The notes: generated from the sequence alone by a model not told the origin. Positions 1 to 8,446 are shown, counted from the stretch's first letter. The stretch is 27,372 bases of DNA from Actinocrinis sp035650855 (GCF_035650855.1 NZ_DASRGV010000060.1:1-27372), one strand, 5' to 3'. Program-made: numbers and translations.

Positions 1-221
1 AGCAGACCGCGGCACGGCTACTGCTGGCCCGTGCGTACTACCACACCGCTCAGCTGCGGCGGGCCGAGGAGCAACTGCGCGAGGTGATCGCACGCGACCC
101 GGTCGAGCACTACGCCTATCTCATGCTCGGCCGCACGCTGCAACGCCAGGGGCGCCACGAGGAGGCGAAGCCCTGGCTGCGCATGGCCGCCGCCTTCTCG
201 AGCGAGCTGCCGGACAGCTGA
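1..221 (+). CDS. TPR-repeat protein, C-terminal end (partial)
   Basis: An open frame enters from the left edge (codons in register from base 3) and ends at TGA 219-221. The visible 72 residues are all helical and look like tetratricopeptide repeats: one helix pair with the pattern LLLARAYYHTAQLRRAEEQL, an ARDP turn, then AYLMLGRTLQRQGRHEEA and a short tail. Alternating small residues (A, G) and aromatic residues at TPR consensus positions support this. TPR proteins are protein-interaction scaffolds. The rest of the gene, and so any fused domain, lies outside the window. The 114-bp gap to the next start suggests a separate transcription unit. The family call is fairly safe; the function is unknown. 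Confidence 0.7.
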   Translation, partial: QTAARLLLARAYYHTAQLRRAEEQLREVIARDPVEHYAYLMLGRTLQRQGRHEEAKPWLRMAAAFSSELPDS

Positions 222-251
222 CGATGCGTCTGAAGAATTTTCGCGCGAGCC

Positions 252-278
252 TGTAGTAGAGCGGCCGGCCCGTTCGTC
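252..278 (+). promoter_or_regulatory. Candidate ECF-type promoter for the DGPF/ECF42 pair
   Basis: TGTAGT (252-257) is followed after 17 bp by CGTC (275-278). This resembles the bipartite promoters used by ECF sigma factors (a TGT-rich -35 and a CGTC-like -10). ECF42 factors commonly control their own linked DGPF genes, so autoregulation is plausible. The -35 match is imperfect and the call is an inference from pattern and position only. Confidence 0.25.
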
Positions 279-335
279 ATGGAGATGGAAACGGCGAAAG
301 ACGCCACCCGAGCTACCCGCGAACGGAGCAGACTG

Positions 336-671
336 ATGAAGTATCTGATGCTGGTGTGTGTGGACCCGGACCTCGCCCCGGGGGCGGCCGAGGGCGCGCC
401 GGACGTCGAGGACTGGGTCGCCGAGATGGACGGCAAGGGCATCCGGCTGATGGGCGACCGGGTGCGGCCGGGCAGCGACGCGACCACGGTGCGCGTGCGC
501 AACCGCGAGGTGCTGCTCACGGACGGCCCGTACGCCGAGACCAAGGACCTGATCGCCGGGTTCGACGTGCTCGAGTGCGCTGATCTGGACGAGGCCGTCG
601 AGGTCGCGTCCCGGCACCCGATGGCCTGGGCCGGCGTGATCGAGCTGCGGCCGTTCTGGGTCGAGGGCTGA
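336..671 (+). CDS. DGPF/YCII-domain protein
   Basis: This 111-residue protein opens with MKYLMLVCVDP and carries the DGPY-AETKD segment around residues 66-76, the hallmark of the DGPF branch of the YCII family. It is followed by a GFDVLECADLDEAVEVA stretch that completes the dimeric alpha+beta fold. The start at ATG 336 is chosen because GGAG lies 7 bases upstream and family members begin at this MKY(L/M)ML block; the ATG at 279 would add a non-conserved leader. The biochemical role of DGPF proteins is not established. They are repeatedly encoded next to ECF42 sigma factors, and here the sigma gene follows after 41 bp on the same strand, so the pair is probably one operon. Confidence 0.88.
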   Translation: MKYLMLVCVDPDLAPGAAEGAPDVEDWVAEMDGKGIRLMGDRVRPGSDATTVRVRNREVLLTDGPYAETKDLIAGFDVLECADLDEAVEVASRHPMAWAGVIELRPFWVEG

Positions 672-712
672 GCCGCCCGGCGCGCGGCGGACGGGCGGAC
701 GGGCTGCGGGCG

Positions 713-1939
713 ATGACCAGCGAATCGGCGAGCGAGTTCATCGCCGGGATCTACGCCGACGGGTGGAGCCGGATCGTGGCCACCATGATCCGGTTCACCG
801 GCGGCGACTGGGACCTGGCCGAGGAGTGCGCGCAGGACGCCTTCACTCAGGCGCTGCGCACGTGGCCTGCGGACGGTGTGCCGCGCCAGCCGTTGGCGTG
901 GCTCACCGCCGCCGCCCGCAACCGCGCCGTCGACCGGATGCGCCGAGCTTCGACCGAGTCGGCGAAGATCAGAGCGTGGGCGGCGATGGAGCAGCAGCAG
1001 CCTGTGCCCTACACCAGGGACAGCGAGATCCCGGACGAGCGGCTTGAGCTCGTGTTCACCTGCTGCCATCCGGCGCTCAACCTCGACGCCCAGGTGGCGC
1101 TGACGCTGCGAGCCCTGGCCGGGATGAGCACCGCCGACATCGCGCGCGCGTTCCTCGTGCCGGAGCGCACGATGGGCCAGCGCATCTTCCGCGCCAAGCA
1201 GAAGGTCGCGCACGCGGTGATCCCGTTGCGCGTGCCGCCGGCGCACCTGCTGCCAGAACGGTTGCCGGGCGTCCTGCACGTGCTTTATCTGCTCTACAAC
1301 GAGGGCTACGGCGATCAGGAGCACAAGGCCCAGCTGAGCCGGGAGGCGATCCGGCTCGCTCGCGTGCTCGCGGCGCTGATGCCGGACGAACCCGAGGCGC
1401 ACGGCATGCTCGCGCTGATGCTGCTGCACGACGCGCGGCGCCCGTCACGCGTAGACGCCGGCGGCGAGCTGGTGACCCTGCGGGATCAGGACCGCTCCCG
1501 GTGGGATCGGGACCAGATCGCCGAGGGCGGCGCGATCCTCGAACGCGCGCTGCGCCGGCGCCGGGCCGGTCCGTTCCAGATCCAGGCGGCGATCGCGGCA
1601 TGCCACGCGACCGCGCCCTCCGCGGCGCAGACCGACTGGCCGCAGATCGTCGGGTTGTACGAGCAGCTGGCCCGGATCGCCCCGAGCGCGATCGTGGACC
1701 TGAACCACGCCGTCGCGCTGTCAATGGCGCAGGGCCCTGAGGCGGCGCTGCCGCTGGTCGACGCGATCGTCGAGTCGGGCCGGCTCGACGGCTACTACCT
1801 GTTACACGCCACTCGCGCCGACCTGCTGGATCGCCTCGGCCGCACGGCCGAGGCCGACGCGTGCCTGCGCACCGCGCTCGCGCTGGCCCCGACCGAAGCG
1901 GAACGCCGCCTGCTCAACCAGCGGCTCACGGCACGCTGA
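713..1939 (+). CDS. ECF42-family RNA polymerase sigma factor with C-terminal TPR-like extension
   Basis: A 408-residue protein. Residues about 8-80 form sigma region 2 (the DWDLAEECAQDAFTQAL helix and WLTAAARNRAVDRMRR). Residues about 110-165 form region 4 with a helix-turn-helix (ALAGMSTADIARAFLVPERTMGQRIFRAKQK). The roughly 230 residues beyond region 4 form the long helical, TPR-like C-terminal domain that separates ECF42 from short ECF factors and is thought to replace a classical anti-sigma factor. FTCCHPAL and LYLLYNEGY are typical blocks of this family. The ATG at 713 follows a G-rich but weak ribosome-binding region. The partner DGPF gene lies directly upstream. It would direct core RNA polymerase to a small regulon; the inducing signal is not visible. 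Confidence 0.92.
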   Translation: MTSESASEFIAGIYADGWSRIVATMIRFTGGDWDLAEECAQDAFTQALRTWPADGVPRQPLAWLTAAARNRAVDRMRRASTESAKIRAWAAMEQQQPVPYTRDSEIPDERLELVFTCCHPALNLDAQVALTLRALAGMSTADIARAFLVPERTMGQRIFRAKQKVAHAVIPLRVPPAHLLPERLPGVLHVLYLLYNEGYGDQEHKAQLSREAIRLARVLAALMPDEPEAHGMLALMLLHDARRPSRVDAGGELVTLRDQDRSRWDRDQIAEGGAILERALRRRRAGPFQIQAAIAACHATAPSAAQTDWPQIVGLYEQLARIAPSAIVDLNHAVALSMAQGPEAALPLVDAIVESGRLDGYYLLHATRADLLDRLGRTAEADACLRTALALAPTEAERRLLNQRLTAR

Positions 1940-1942
1940 GCA

Positions 1943-1960
1943 CGGTCCGGACGCGGACCG
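1943..1960. terminator. Candidate bidirectional terminator between convergent genes
   Basis: CGGTCCG (1943-1949) and CGGACCG (1954-1960) form a perfect 7-bp stem with a 4-base loop in the 56-bp gap between the convergent sigma-factor and sugar-kinase genes. The same gap holds further copies of the GTCCGGAC motif, including the palindrome TGTCCGGACA at 1966-1975. No strong T-run is present, which is common for actinobacterial terminators. Confidence 0.45.
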
Positions 1961-1995
1961 GACACTGTCCGGACACAGCCCGGACCCGGACTGAA

Positions 1996-2952
1996 TCAGC
2001 GCACGGTGATGGATCCGCCGGCTGAGCGGCGCTGCAGGCCGGCGCGTGTCGGCAGGCCCTCCCAGTCACCGTGTGTGCCGACCGTGCACGCGGCGGCCAC
2101 CGCACCCCAGCGCAGGCGCTCAGTGAGGGAGAGTCCGTCGCAGCGCGCGGCGAGGTATCCGGCCGTGAAGCTGTCTCCGGCGCCGATGGCGTCCACGACG
2201 CGGGCGGGGAGGGCCGGCTGCTCGCACCGGCTGCCGTCGGCGGTGGCCGCGAGCGCACCGTCGGCGCCGCGCTTGACCACGACTTCGGCCGGTCCCAGCG
2301 CGACGAGTTCGCGGGCGGCGCGCGAGGGGTCGGTCTCATCGGTCACGAGCGCGAGCTCGTCGTCTCCGACGAACAGCAGGGCGATCCGCGGCAGCAGTTC
2401 CTTGACGAAGGCGGCCAGGCCGGCGCTTCCGGGCAGGGTGCTGCGATAGTTCACGTCGAACGAGACCGGGATCCCGGCCCGCCTCGCCAGCTCGGCCAGG
2501 TGCCGGACGGCCTCGCCGCAGCTCTCGCTCAGCGCCGGGGTGATACCGGTGAGGTGGACGAGGTCGAGGTCGGCAACGGCCGAGAGCGCGGCTTCGACGT
2601 CGGCGGGGGAAAGGCGCGATCCGGCGCTGTGTTCGCGGTAGTAGCTGACGCGCGTGTAGTCGGCCGTCCTCAGCTCGCGGATCATGAATCCGGTCGGCCG
2701 CCCGGGATCGACGCGCGCGAAGCGGGTGTCCACCCCTTCCGCGGCCAGATCGCGCAGCACCCGGGCACCGAGTTCGTCCTCGCCCACGACGCCGACCCAG
2801 ACCGCCTCGTGCCCGAGGCGGCGCAGGCCGATCGCGACGGTCGACTCGGCGCCCGCGGTGGAGAGCCGCAGCTCCCGCGCGGTGCGCAGCGGATCTCCGG
2901 TTTCCGTGACGGCGACACCCATGGTCTCGCCGATCGTCAGCACTCTGCTCAC
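1996..2952 (-). CDS. dgoK: PfkB-family sugar kinase, probable 2-dehydro-3-deoxygalactonate/gluconate kinase
   Basis: This 318-residue ribokinase-like protein starts MSRVLTIGETMG, as KDG kinases do. It has the substrate-side STAGAESTVAIGLRRLG block (residues 31-47) and the PfkB C-terminal signature DAIGAGDSFTAGYL (254-267), whose Asp260 is the expected catalytic base. The VSFDVNYR segment (163-170) also matches KDG kinases. It would use ATP to phosphorylate 2-keto-3-deoxy-galactonate at C6, making the substrate of the aldolase encoded upstream. E. coli DgoK belongs to a different kinase family; the symbol here reflects the predicted role, and kdgK would be equally fair. It is the last gene of the operon, 29 bp after the dehydratase. 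The start is GTG 2952 without a clear ribosome-binding site; GTG 2943 is an alternative. Confidence 0.85.
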   Translation of the reverse strand: MSRVLTIGETMGVAVTETGDPLRTARELRLSTAGAESTVAIGLRRLGHEAVWVGVVGEDELGARVLRDLAAEGVDTRFARVDPGRPTGFMIRELRTADYTRVSYYREHSAGSRLSPADVEAALSAVADLDLVHLTGITPALSESCGEAVRHLAELARRAGIPVSFDVNYRSTLPGSAGLAAFVKELLPRIALLFVGDDELALVTDETDPSRAARELVALGPAEVVVKRGADGALAATADGSRCEQPALPARVVDAIGAGDSFTAGYLAARCDGLSLTERLRWGAVAAACTVGTHGDWEGLPTRAGLQRRSAGGSITVR

Positions 2953-2981
2953 GGTTCACAGCTCACAGATGACAACTCTCG

Positions 2982-4142
2982 CTACCACTCGGCCAGGCTG
3001 CCATCATCGTGCCGCCAGATCGGCGTGCGCCACTCATAGTCGTGCTCGGCGGCCCAGGTCGCCGCCTGCTCGATCGCCTTCGCGTCCACCTCGATGCCCA
3101 GGCCCGGACCGGCCGGCCGCTCCACCCAGCCGTCGCGGTACTCGAACACGGCCGGGTCGGTCAGGTAGTCCAGCAGGTCCGAGCCCTGGCCGTTGTAGTG
3201 GATGCCCAGGCTCTGCTCTTGCACCAGCAGGTTCGGTATCGCGAAGTCCACCTGCAGCGCCGAGGCCAGCGCCACCGGGCCGAGCGGGCAGTGCGGGGCC
3301 AGGAACGCGTCGTGCGTCTCGGCCTGCGCGGCGATCCGGCGCACCTCGGAGATGCCGCCGGCGTGCGAGATGTCCGGTTGCGCCACCGCGATGCCGGCCT
3401 CGAAGGCGGCGCGGAAGTCCCAGCGCGAGTACAGCCGCTCGCCGGTCGCGATCGGGATCGAGGTGCACTGCACGATCGAGGCCAGGTTCGCCGAGTACTC
3501 CGGCAGGATCGGCTCCTCGACGAACATAGGCGCCAGCGGTTCGAGCAGCGGCAGCAGCCTGCGGGCCATCGGCGTGGAGACCCGGCCGTGAAAGTCGATC
3601 GCGATGTCACGCGTCGGGCCGAGCACCTCGCGCACCGCCGCCACCCTGCGCACCACCTGGTCCACGGCAGCGGGCGTGTCGATCGGCCGCAGCTGCGCCG
3701 AGGCGTTCATCTTGATCGCGGTGAAACCCTGCTCCGCCTTGCGCGCAGCCTGCTCGGCCACGTCCTGCTCGCCGTCGCCGCCGATCCACGAGTAGACGCG
3801 CACCCGGTCACGCAGCGGTCCGCCAAGCAGTTCGTGCACCGGCACGCCGCGCGCCTTGCCCGCGATATCCCACAGCGCCTGGTCGATCCCGCCGACCGCC
3901 GAGGCCAGTACCGCGCCGCCGCGGTAGAACCCGGCCTTCGTCAGCACCTGCCAATGCGCCTCGATCCGCAGCGGATCGGCGCCGACCAGCAGCTCGGCGA
4001 GTTCGCCGACGGCCGCCGCGACCGTGCGCACCCGGCCTTCCAGCGCGGGCTCGCCCCAGCCGGTCACGCCCTCGTCGGTGTCGATGCGCACGAACAGCCA
4101 GCGCGGCGCCACCGCGTACGTCGTGACAGCTGTGATCTTCAT
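2982..4142 (-). CDS. dgoD: D-galactonate dehydratase (enolase superfamily)
   Basis: A 386-residue protein close to the usual DgoD length. It resembles the E. coli enzyme along its full length, from MKITAVTTY through WGEPALEGR, AGFYRGG, GIDQALWDI, YSWIGGD, QEQSLGIHYN and WRHDDGSLAEW. Metal ligands Asp183, Glu209 and Glu235 and the base His185 (in DFHGRV) fall at the same numbers as in E. coli DgoD; the second catalytic His is in APHCPLG (His284). It dehydrates D-galactonate to 2-keto-3-deoxy-D-galactonate. The ATG at 4142 overlaps the stop of the aldolase gene as ATGA, indicating translational coupling; the open frame further upstream is just the aldolase gene in another frame. Other acid-sugar dehydratases of this superfamily can look similar, but the match to DgoD specifically is strong. 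Confidence 0.93.
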   Translation of the reverse strand: MKITAVTTYAVAPRWLFVRIDTDEGVTGWGEPALEGRVRTVAAAVGELAELLVGADPLRIEAHWQVLTKAGFYRGGAVLASAVGGIDQALWDIAGKARGVPVHELLGGPLRDRVRVYSWIGGDGEQDVAEQAARKAEQGFTAIKMNASAQLRPIDTPAAVDQVVRRVAAVREVLGPTRDIAIDFHGRVSTPMARRLLPLLEPLAPMFVEEPILPEYSANLASIVQCTSIPIATGERLYSRWDFRAAFEAGIAVAQPDISHAGGISEVRRIAAQAETHDAFLAPHCPLGPVALASALQVDFAIPNLLVQEQSLGIHYNGQGSDLLDYLTDPAVFEYRDGWVERPAGPGLGIEVDAKAIEQAATWAAEHDYEWRTPIWRHDDGSLAEW

Positions 4143-4846
4143 GCGCCCGCTCCCCCCGCCGCGCGCAGAGCCGCTCGGGCCCGCTGCGTCATCGCCTCCA
4201 CCGCCGCCACCGCCGCCGCCTCGTCCTCCTCGCCTGGCGCGGTGCGCCCGGCCAACTCGCCGCCGAGCGCGACCGCGAAGGCCCCCGCGTTCAGCCAGTC
4301 CTGGATCCGGGCCACCGAAACGCCTCCGGTCGGCACGAAGCACTCGGTGCCGAACGGGCCTCGCAGCTCCCTGAGATACTGCTCGCCGAGCGCGCCGGCC
4401 GGGAACAGCTTGAAGAACTGCGCTCCGGCCTTGCGCGCGGCCAGCACCTCGGTGCCGGTCATCACGCCGGGCAGCGGTTCCAGCCCGGCGTCCAGCGCGG
4501 CGGTGACCACGTCCCGGTCGAAGCCGGGGCTGACCACGAACCGGCCGCCGATGGCGGCCAGCCGCCGCACCTGCCGCGGGTCGGTCACCGTGCCCGCGCC
4601 GACCACCAGCCGCGGCCTCGTCGCGGCGGCGCGTTCGATCGCGTCCCACGATCCCGGGGTGTCCACGGTGACTTCCAGCACCCTGATCCCGCCGTCGGCC
4701 AGCGCGCCGATCGCCGCGGAGACGTCGCCGCCTTCGCGGTACCGCAGGATCGCCATGACGCGGTCCCGGCCGAGCACCTCGCGCAGCTCGCTGGACCGCG
4801 GCGCCGGCCGCGGGTCCTCGTCCCAGTCGGTGTCAGAGTTCGTCAT
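4139..4846 (-). CDS. dgoA: KDPG/KDPGal aldolase (2-dehydro-3-deoxy-6-phosphogalactonate aldolase)
   Basis: A 235-residue class I aldolase of the KDPG family. Recognisable blocks are VMAILRY (30-36), VLEVTVDTP with the proton-relay Glu58, VVGAGTVTD (81-89), FVVSPGFD (103-110), and the Schiff-base lysine Lys146 in QFFKLFPA. It cleaves 6-phospho-2-keto-3-deoxy-galactonate (or -gluconate) to pyruvate and glyceraldehyde-3-phosphate in the cytoplasm. The gene overlaps its neighbours by 4 bp at both ends (ATGA at 4843-4846 and at 4139-4142), so permease, aldolase and dehydratase are translationally coupled. The galactonate assignment comes mainly from the adjacent DgoD; the aldolase alone could serve either epimer. 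The acidic first 20 residues and the Ala/Glu-rich tail are not conserved family parts. Confidence 0.9.
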   Translation of the reverse strand: MTNSDTDWDEDPRPAPRSSELREVLGRDRVMAILRYREGGDVSAAIGALADGGIRVLEVTVDTPGSWDAIERAAATRPRLVVGAGTVTDPRQVRRLAAIGGRFVVSPGFDRDVVTAALDAGLEPLPGVMTGTEVLAARKAGAQFFKLFPAGALGEQYLRELRGPFGTECFVPTGGVSVARIQDWLNAGAFAVALGGELAGRTAPGEEDEAAAVAAVEAMTQRARAALRAAGGAGA

Positions 4847-5874
4847 CGCGGCAGGCCGAACGCTCGCAGGCCCCTGCGACGCTGCTGGATCACCACGGCG
4901 ACGACCAGCAGGGCGCCCTGGGCGATGTCCTGCCAGAACGAGTTGACGTCGAGGATCGTCAGCCCGTTCTGCAACACGCCGAGCAGGATCACCGCGATGA
5001 CCGTGCCGGAGATGCCGCCCTTGCCGCCTTGCAGCGCCACGCCGCCGAGGGCCGCCGCGGTGATGGACTGCAGCTCAAGGCCCTGGCTTCCGGAGGTCGG
5101 CTGGCCCGAGCCGGTGCGCGCGGTCAGCAGGATGCCGGCGATGGCGGCCACGAAGCCGGCCAGCACATAGCAGCCCACGACGTATCGGTTGATGTTGATC
5201 CCGGCCAGCCGCGCGGCGGTCGAATTGCCGCCGATCGCGTAGATGTTGCGGCCGATATCGGTGTAGCGCAGCATCAGGTGCACCAGCAGCGCCACGATGA
5301 TCAGAACCCAGACCAGGATCGGGATGCCCAGGCCGCTGCCGCGGGCGATGAACACGAAGGTCGAGTCGGTGCCGGTGTAGCCCTGCGCGCGGCCGTTGGA
5401 GATCAGGTTGGCCAGGCCGCGCAGCGCCGAGTACGTCGCCAGGGTCGCGATCACCGCGTTGACCCGGCCGTACACGATCACCACGCCGTTGAGCACGCCG
5501 ACCGCGATACCGACCGCCAGCCCGACCAGGATGCCGAACGCGGCGCTCGACGCGCTGGTGAACACCATCGCGGAGACGACGGAGGTCAGGCCCGCCGCCG
5601 AGCCGACCGAGATGTCCAGGCCGCCGAGCAGCATGACCACGGTCTGCACCACGGCCAGGATGCCGACGATGGCCACCGTGGTGCCGATGGTCTTGACGTT
5701 CTCGATCAGGAAGAAGTTCGAGTTCTGCGAGCCGATCACCGCGCACAGCACGGCCAGCGCGACGATCAGGCTCAGGTTCTGCACGCCCACGGCGTCGAGG
5801 GCGCGGCGCAGCGCGCCGGGCCGGCGGCTCGGTTCTGGCCGGGTCGCGGCGGCCGGGCTCTCGGTCTGTGTCAT
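4843..5874 (-). CDS. Sugar ABC transporter permease, RbsC/AraH type
   Basis: A 343-residue integral membrane protein with about 8-10 hydrophobic segments between residues 34 and 330. It carries the BPD_transp_2 family motifs GGLDISVGS (84-92), NGVVIVYGRVNAVIATL, DIGRNIYAIGGN and ARLAGIN, the last near the coupling helix that contacts the ATPase. A 30-residue basic, Pro-rich cytoplasmic N-terminus precedes the first segment. It forms the membrane channel of the importer encoded with the ATPase and lipoprotein just upstream, most likely as a homodimer. The ATG at 5874 overlaps the ATPase stop as ATGA. The pentose/galactose-type binding protein and the downstream galactonate genes suggest galactose or a related sugar as substrate. 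Confidence 0.92.
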   Translation of the reverse strand: MTQTESPAAATRPEPSRRPGALRRALDAVGVQNLSLIVALAVLCAVIGSQNSNFFLIENVKTIGTTVAIVGILAVVQTVVMLLGGLDISVGSAAGLTSVVSAMVFTSASSAAFGILVGLAVGIAVGVLNGVVIVYGRVNAVIATLATYSALRGLANLISNGRAQGYTGTDSTFVFIARGSGLGIPILVWVLIIVALLVHLMLRYTDIGRNIYAIGGNSTAARLAGININRYVVGCYVLAGFVAAIAGILLTARTGSGQPTSGSQGLELQSITAAALGGVALQGGKGGISGTVIAVILLGVLQNGLTILDVNSFWQDIAQGALLVVAVVIQQRRRGLRAFGLPR

Positions 5875-7439
5875 CGGTCGGCTCCGGTAGCAGGGGTCAG
5901 GTCTTCGGCCATGGCCAGGGCCAGGACCCGTTCTTCGGTGGCCTCGGACCGCGCCAGCCGGCCGGTCACCCGGCCGCCCTGCATGACCACTATCCGGTCG
6001 CAGAGGCCGAGCAGTTCGGGCAGCTCGGAGGAGATGACCAGCAGGGCCATCCCCTCGGCGGCGAGGTCGTTGACGATGGAGTAGATCTCCGCCTTGGCGC
6101 CCACGTCGACGCCGCGGGTCGGCTCGTCCAGGATCAGCACCCTGGGGCGGCGGGCCAGCCAGCGCGCCAGCACGGTCTTCTGCTGGTTGCCGCCGGACAG
6201 GGTGCCGACCTCCTGCTCGATCGAGGAGGCGCGTACGGACAACTGCTGGACGTATTTGCGCGCCACCTCGCGTTCGGCGCCGCGCTTGACGACGCGCAGC
6301 CGGGAGATGCGCCGCAGGATCGCCAGGGAGACGTTGTCGCGGATCGAGCGGTGCAGCAGCAGCGCCTGCGCCTTGCGTTCCTCGGGTGCGAACCCGATGC
6401 CGGCGCGCAGTGCGTCGCCGGGGCCGCGCAGCCGCAGCGGCTTGCCGGCGACCTCGACCGTGCCCGCGTGGATCGGTACCGCGCCGACGAGGGCGAGCGC
6501 CAACTCGGACCGGCCCGCACCGACCAGTCCGCCGAGCCCGACCACTTCGCCGGCGCGTACCTCGATGCTCACGTCGCGTACGTCGCCGGTGGTCACGCCG
6601 CGCACCGCGAGCACCACCTCACGCTGTTCGATTTCACCGCGCTCGCGCGGGTCGCGGGTGAACATGTCGGCCAGGTCGCGGCCGACCATCATCCGCACCA
6701 GCTCCGCCTCCCGGGTCTCGCAGACCCGCCGGTCGCCGACGTAGCGGCCGTCGCGCAGGACGGCCACGCGGTCGGCGATGGCGAAGATCTCCGGCATCCG
6801 GTGCGAGACGTACACCACCGCCACTCCCTCGTCGCGCAGCCGCCGGATCAGGCTGAACAGCGCGTCGACTTCGTGGTCTGAGAGCGAGGAGGTCGGTTCG
6901 TCGAAGGCGATCACCCGCACGTCGCCGGTCAGTGCGCGCAGGATCTCGACCAGCTGCCGCTGGGCCGCGGACAGCGCCGAGCCCGGCGTGCGTGGGTCGA
7001 GCATGCTGGCGAAGCCGTACCGGTCGATGTCCGCGCGAACCTGGTCGATCAGTGTGCGCTTGTCGATGATGCGGCCGCGTTTCGGCAGCGCGCCGAGATA
7101 TATGTTCTCTGCGACGGACACGTGCGGGACGATCTCAGGCTCCTGCTGGACGACTCGCAGTCCCGCCTTGTGCGCGGAGATCGGCGAGCCGAAGGCGACC
7201 GGTTCGCCGTCGAGCAGCAGCCGTCCGGTGTCCGGAGCGTGCTCGCCGGACAGGACCCGCAGCAGCGTGGACTTGCCGGCGCCGTTCTCGCCCATCAGCG
7301 CGAGCACCTCGCCGGCGCGCACGTCCAGGCTCACCTCGGCCAGCGCCCGCACCGGGCCGAAGGACTTGCCGATCCCCTCGGCCCGCAGCCGGGAGGCGGC
7401 CGGCGGCTGTCCGTCAGAGCGCTGATCCGCTAGCTGCAC
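5871..7439 (-). CDS. Sugar ABC transporter ATPase, RbsA/AraG/MglA type (two nucleotide-binding domains)
   Basis: A 522-residue protein with two fused ABC domains. The N-terminal domain has Walker A GENGAGKST (50-58), a degenerate signature LSAAQRQLVEI and Walker B VIAFDEPTSS. The C-terminal domain has the degenerate GLVGAGRSE loop typical of RbsA-type proteins, the signature LSGGNQQKTVLARWL and Walker B VLILDEPTRG. This one-polypeptide ATPase is diagnostic for the carbohydrate-uptake-2 (CUT2) class of monosaccharide importers. The start is GTG 7439; it overlaps the last 10 bases of the binding-protein gene, so the two are coupled. Confidence 0.93.
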   Translation of the reverse strand: MQLADQRSDGQPPAASRLRAEGIGKSFGPVRALAEVSLDVRAGEVLALMGENGAGKSTLLRVLSGEHAPDTGRLLLDGEPVAFGSPISAHKAGLRVVQQEPEIVPHVSVAENIYLGALPKRGRIIDKRTLIDQVRADIDRYGFASMLDPRTPGSALSAAQRQLVEILRALTGDVRVIAFDEPTSSLSDHEVDALFSLIRRLRDEGVAVVYVSHRMPEIFAIADRVAVLRDGRYVGDRRVCETREAELVRMMVGRDLADMFTRDPRERGEIEQREVVLAVRGVTTGDVRDVSIEVRAGEVVGLGGLVGAGRSELALALVGAVPIHAGTVEVAGKPLRLRGPGDALRAGIGFAPEERKAQALLLHRSIRDNVSLAILRRISRLRVVKRGAEREVARKYVQQLSVRASSIEQEVGTLSGGNQQKTVLARWLARRPRVLILDEPTRGVDVGAKAEIYSIVNDLAAEGMALLVISSELPELLGLCDRIVVMQGGRVTGRLARSEATEERVLALAMAEDLTPATGADR

Positions 7440-8446
7440 TGCACGCCCGCCTGCACGAAGTTGGTCGCGTCGACCATGGTGGTCTTGGCGATCGACTTGG
7501 CGGGCAGCGCCTTGCCGTCGCGGATCTTGCCGACCAGCACGTCGACCGCGGTGGCGCCGACCGCGCGCCCGTCGATGAACAGCGCCGCCTTGTTGCCCGA
7601 GTCCTTCTTCGCGGCCCAGTCCTTGCAGGTCAGGTACGCGCCGAGGCCGACGCCGTCGATGTTCGCGGGAGCCACGCCGCTGTTCTGCAGCGCGGTGACC
7701 GCGCCGGTCTCGCTCTCGTCGTTGCAGCCCCAGACCACCCAGTGCTTGACGCCCGGGTTGGCGGTGATCGCGGCGCCGGTCTTGTTCTGCGCGTCGACCA
7801 CCGAGTTGTCGGTGCCGATCTTCACGATCTGCGGGCTGGCGTCCGCGGCCGCGGCGAAGCCGGCCTCCTCGCCCTGCTCGCGCTGCTGGCAGTCGGACAG
7901 GTCCTGCTGGTAGGCGGCCAGGATCCTGGTGTCGGCGGCCGACCAGCCGTACTGCTTGAACAGCTTGCCGGCCTCGGTGCCGACCGAGGTGCCCATCTGC
8001 ACCGAGTCGAAGCCGACGAACGGCGCGGGCTGCCCGGAGCCGTTGCTGATCGGGTCGTCGCTGGCCACCAGGGGGATCGCCCCGGCCGAGTCGATGACCT
8101 GCGGGCCGATCTTCTGGTCCGGCACCACGATGGCGATGCCGTCGACCTGCTGGCCGACCTCGGTGCTCATCGCGCTGATCGCCTGGTTCGAGTCCGTGCC
8201 CAGGTCGACGGTCACGATCTTGACGTCGCCGAGCTTGGCCGCCTCGGCCTTGGCGCCGTTGGCCTCGTCGATGAAGTACTGCTGGTCGCCCTGCTTCTGC
8301 AGGTAGGCGATGGTGATCTGGCCGCTCTTCGGGGCGGCGGCGGCACCGGTGCTGCTCGCCGCGGCCTTGCCGTTGGAGCAGCCGGCCAGCGCGAGCGAGG
8401 CGGCGATGCCCGCCGCGGCTGTGCCCACGAACGTCCTTGTCCGCAC
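7430..8446 (-). CDS. Sugar-binding lipoprotein of the CUT2 ABC importer, AraF-like
   Basis: A 338-residue exported solute-binding protein. The first 23 residues are a lipoprotein signal peptide with an RTR n-region, a hydrophobic stretch and the lipobox LALAGC (cleavage before Cys23). An Ala/Ser linker follows, then a type I periplasmic-binding fold. The segments LVASDDPI, NPGVKHWVVWGCNDES and DGVGLGAYLTC resemble the L-arabinose-binding protein AraF, which also binds D-galactose, rather than RbsB. GTG 8446 is chosen because GGAG (8455-8458) sits 8 bases upstream and it gives a normal signal peptide; the in-frame ATG at 8548 would add 34 residues that spoil it. It delivers the sugar to the permease and ATPase encoded directly downstream. 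Confidence 0.9.
   Translation of the reverse strand: MRTRTFVGTAAAGIAASLALAGCSNGKAAASSTGAAAAPKSGQITIAYLQKQGDQQYFIDEANGAKAEAAKLGDVKIVTVDLGTDSNQAISAMSTEVGQQVDGIAIVVPDQKIGPQVIDSAGAIPLVASDDPISNGSGQPAPFVGFDSVQMGTSVGTEAGKLFKQYGWSAADTRILAAYQQDLSDCQQREQGEEAGFAAAADASPQIVKIGTDNSVVDAQNKTGAAITANPGVKHWVVWGCNDESETGAVTALQNSGVAPANIDGVGLGAYLTCKDWAAKKDSGNKAALFIDGRAVGATAVDVLVGKIRDGKALPAKSIAKTTMVDATNFVQAGVQCS

Noticed and set aside
4143..4649. N-terminal extension of dgoD to 4649
   Set aside because: The extra residues are the aldolase gene in another frame; DgoD homology begins exactly at ATG 4142, which overlaps the aldolase stop.
3009..4946. A 645-codon plus-strand open frame
   Set aside because: It lies opposite dgoD and the aldolase gene; low-complexity composition, no family features.
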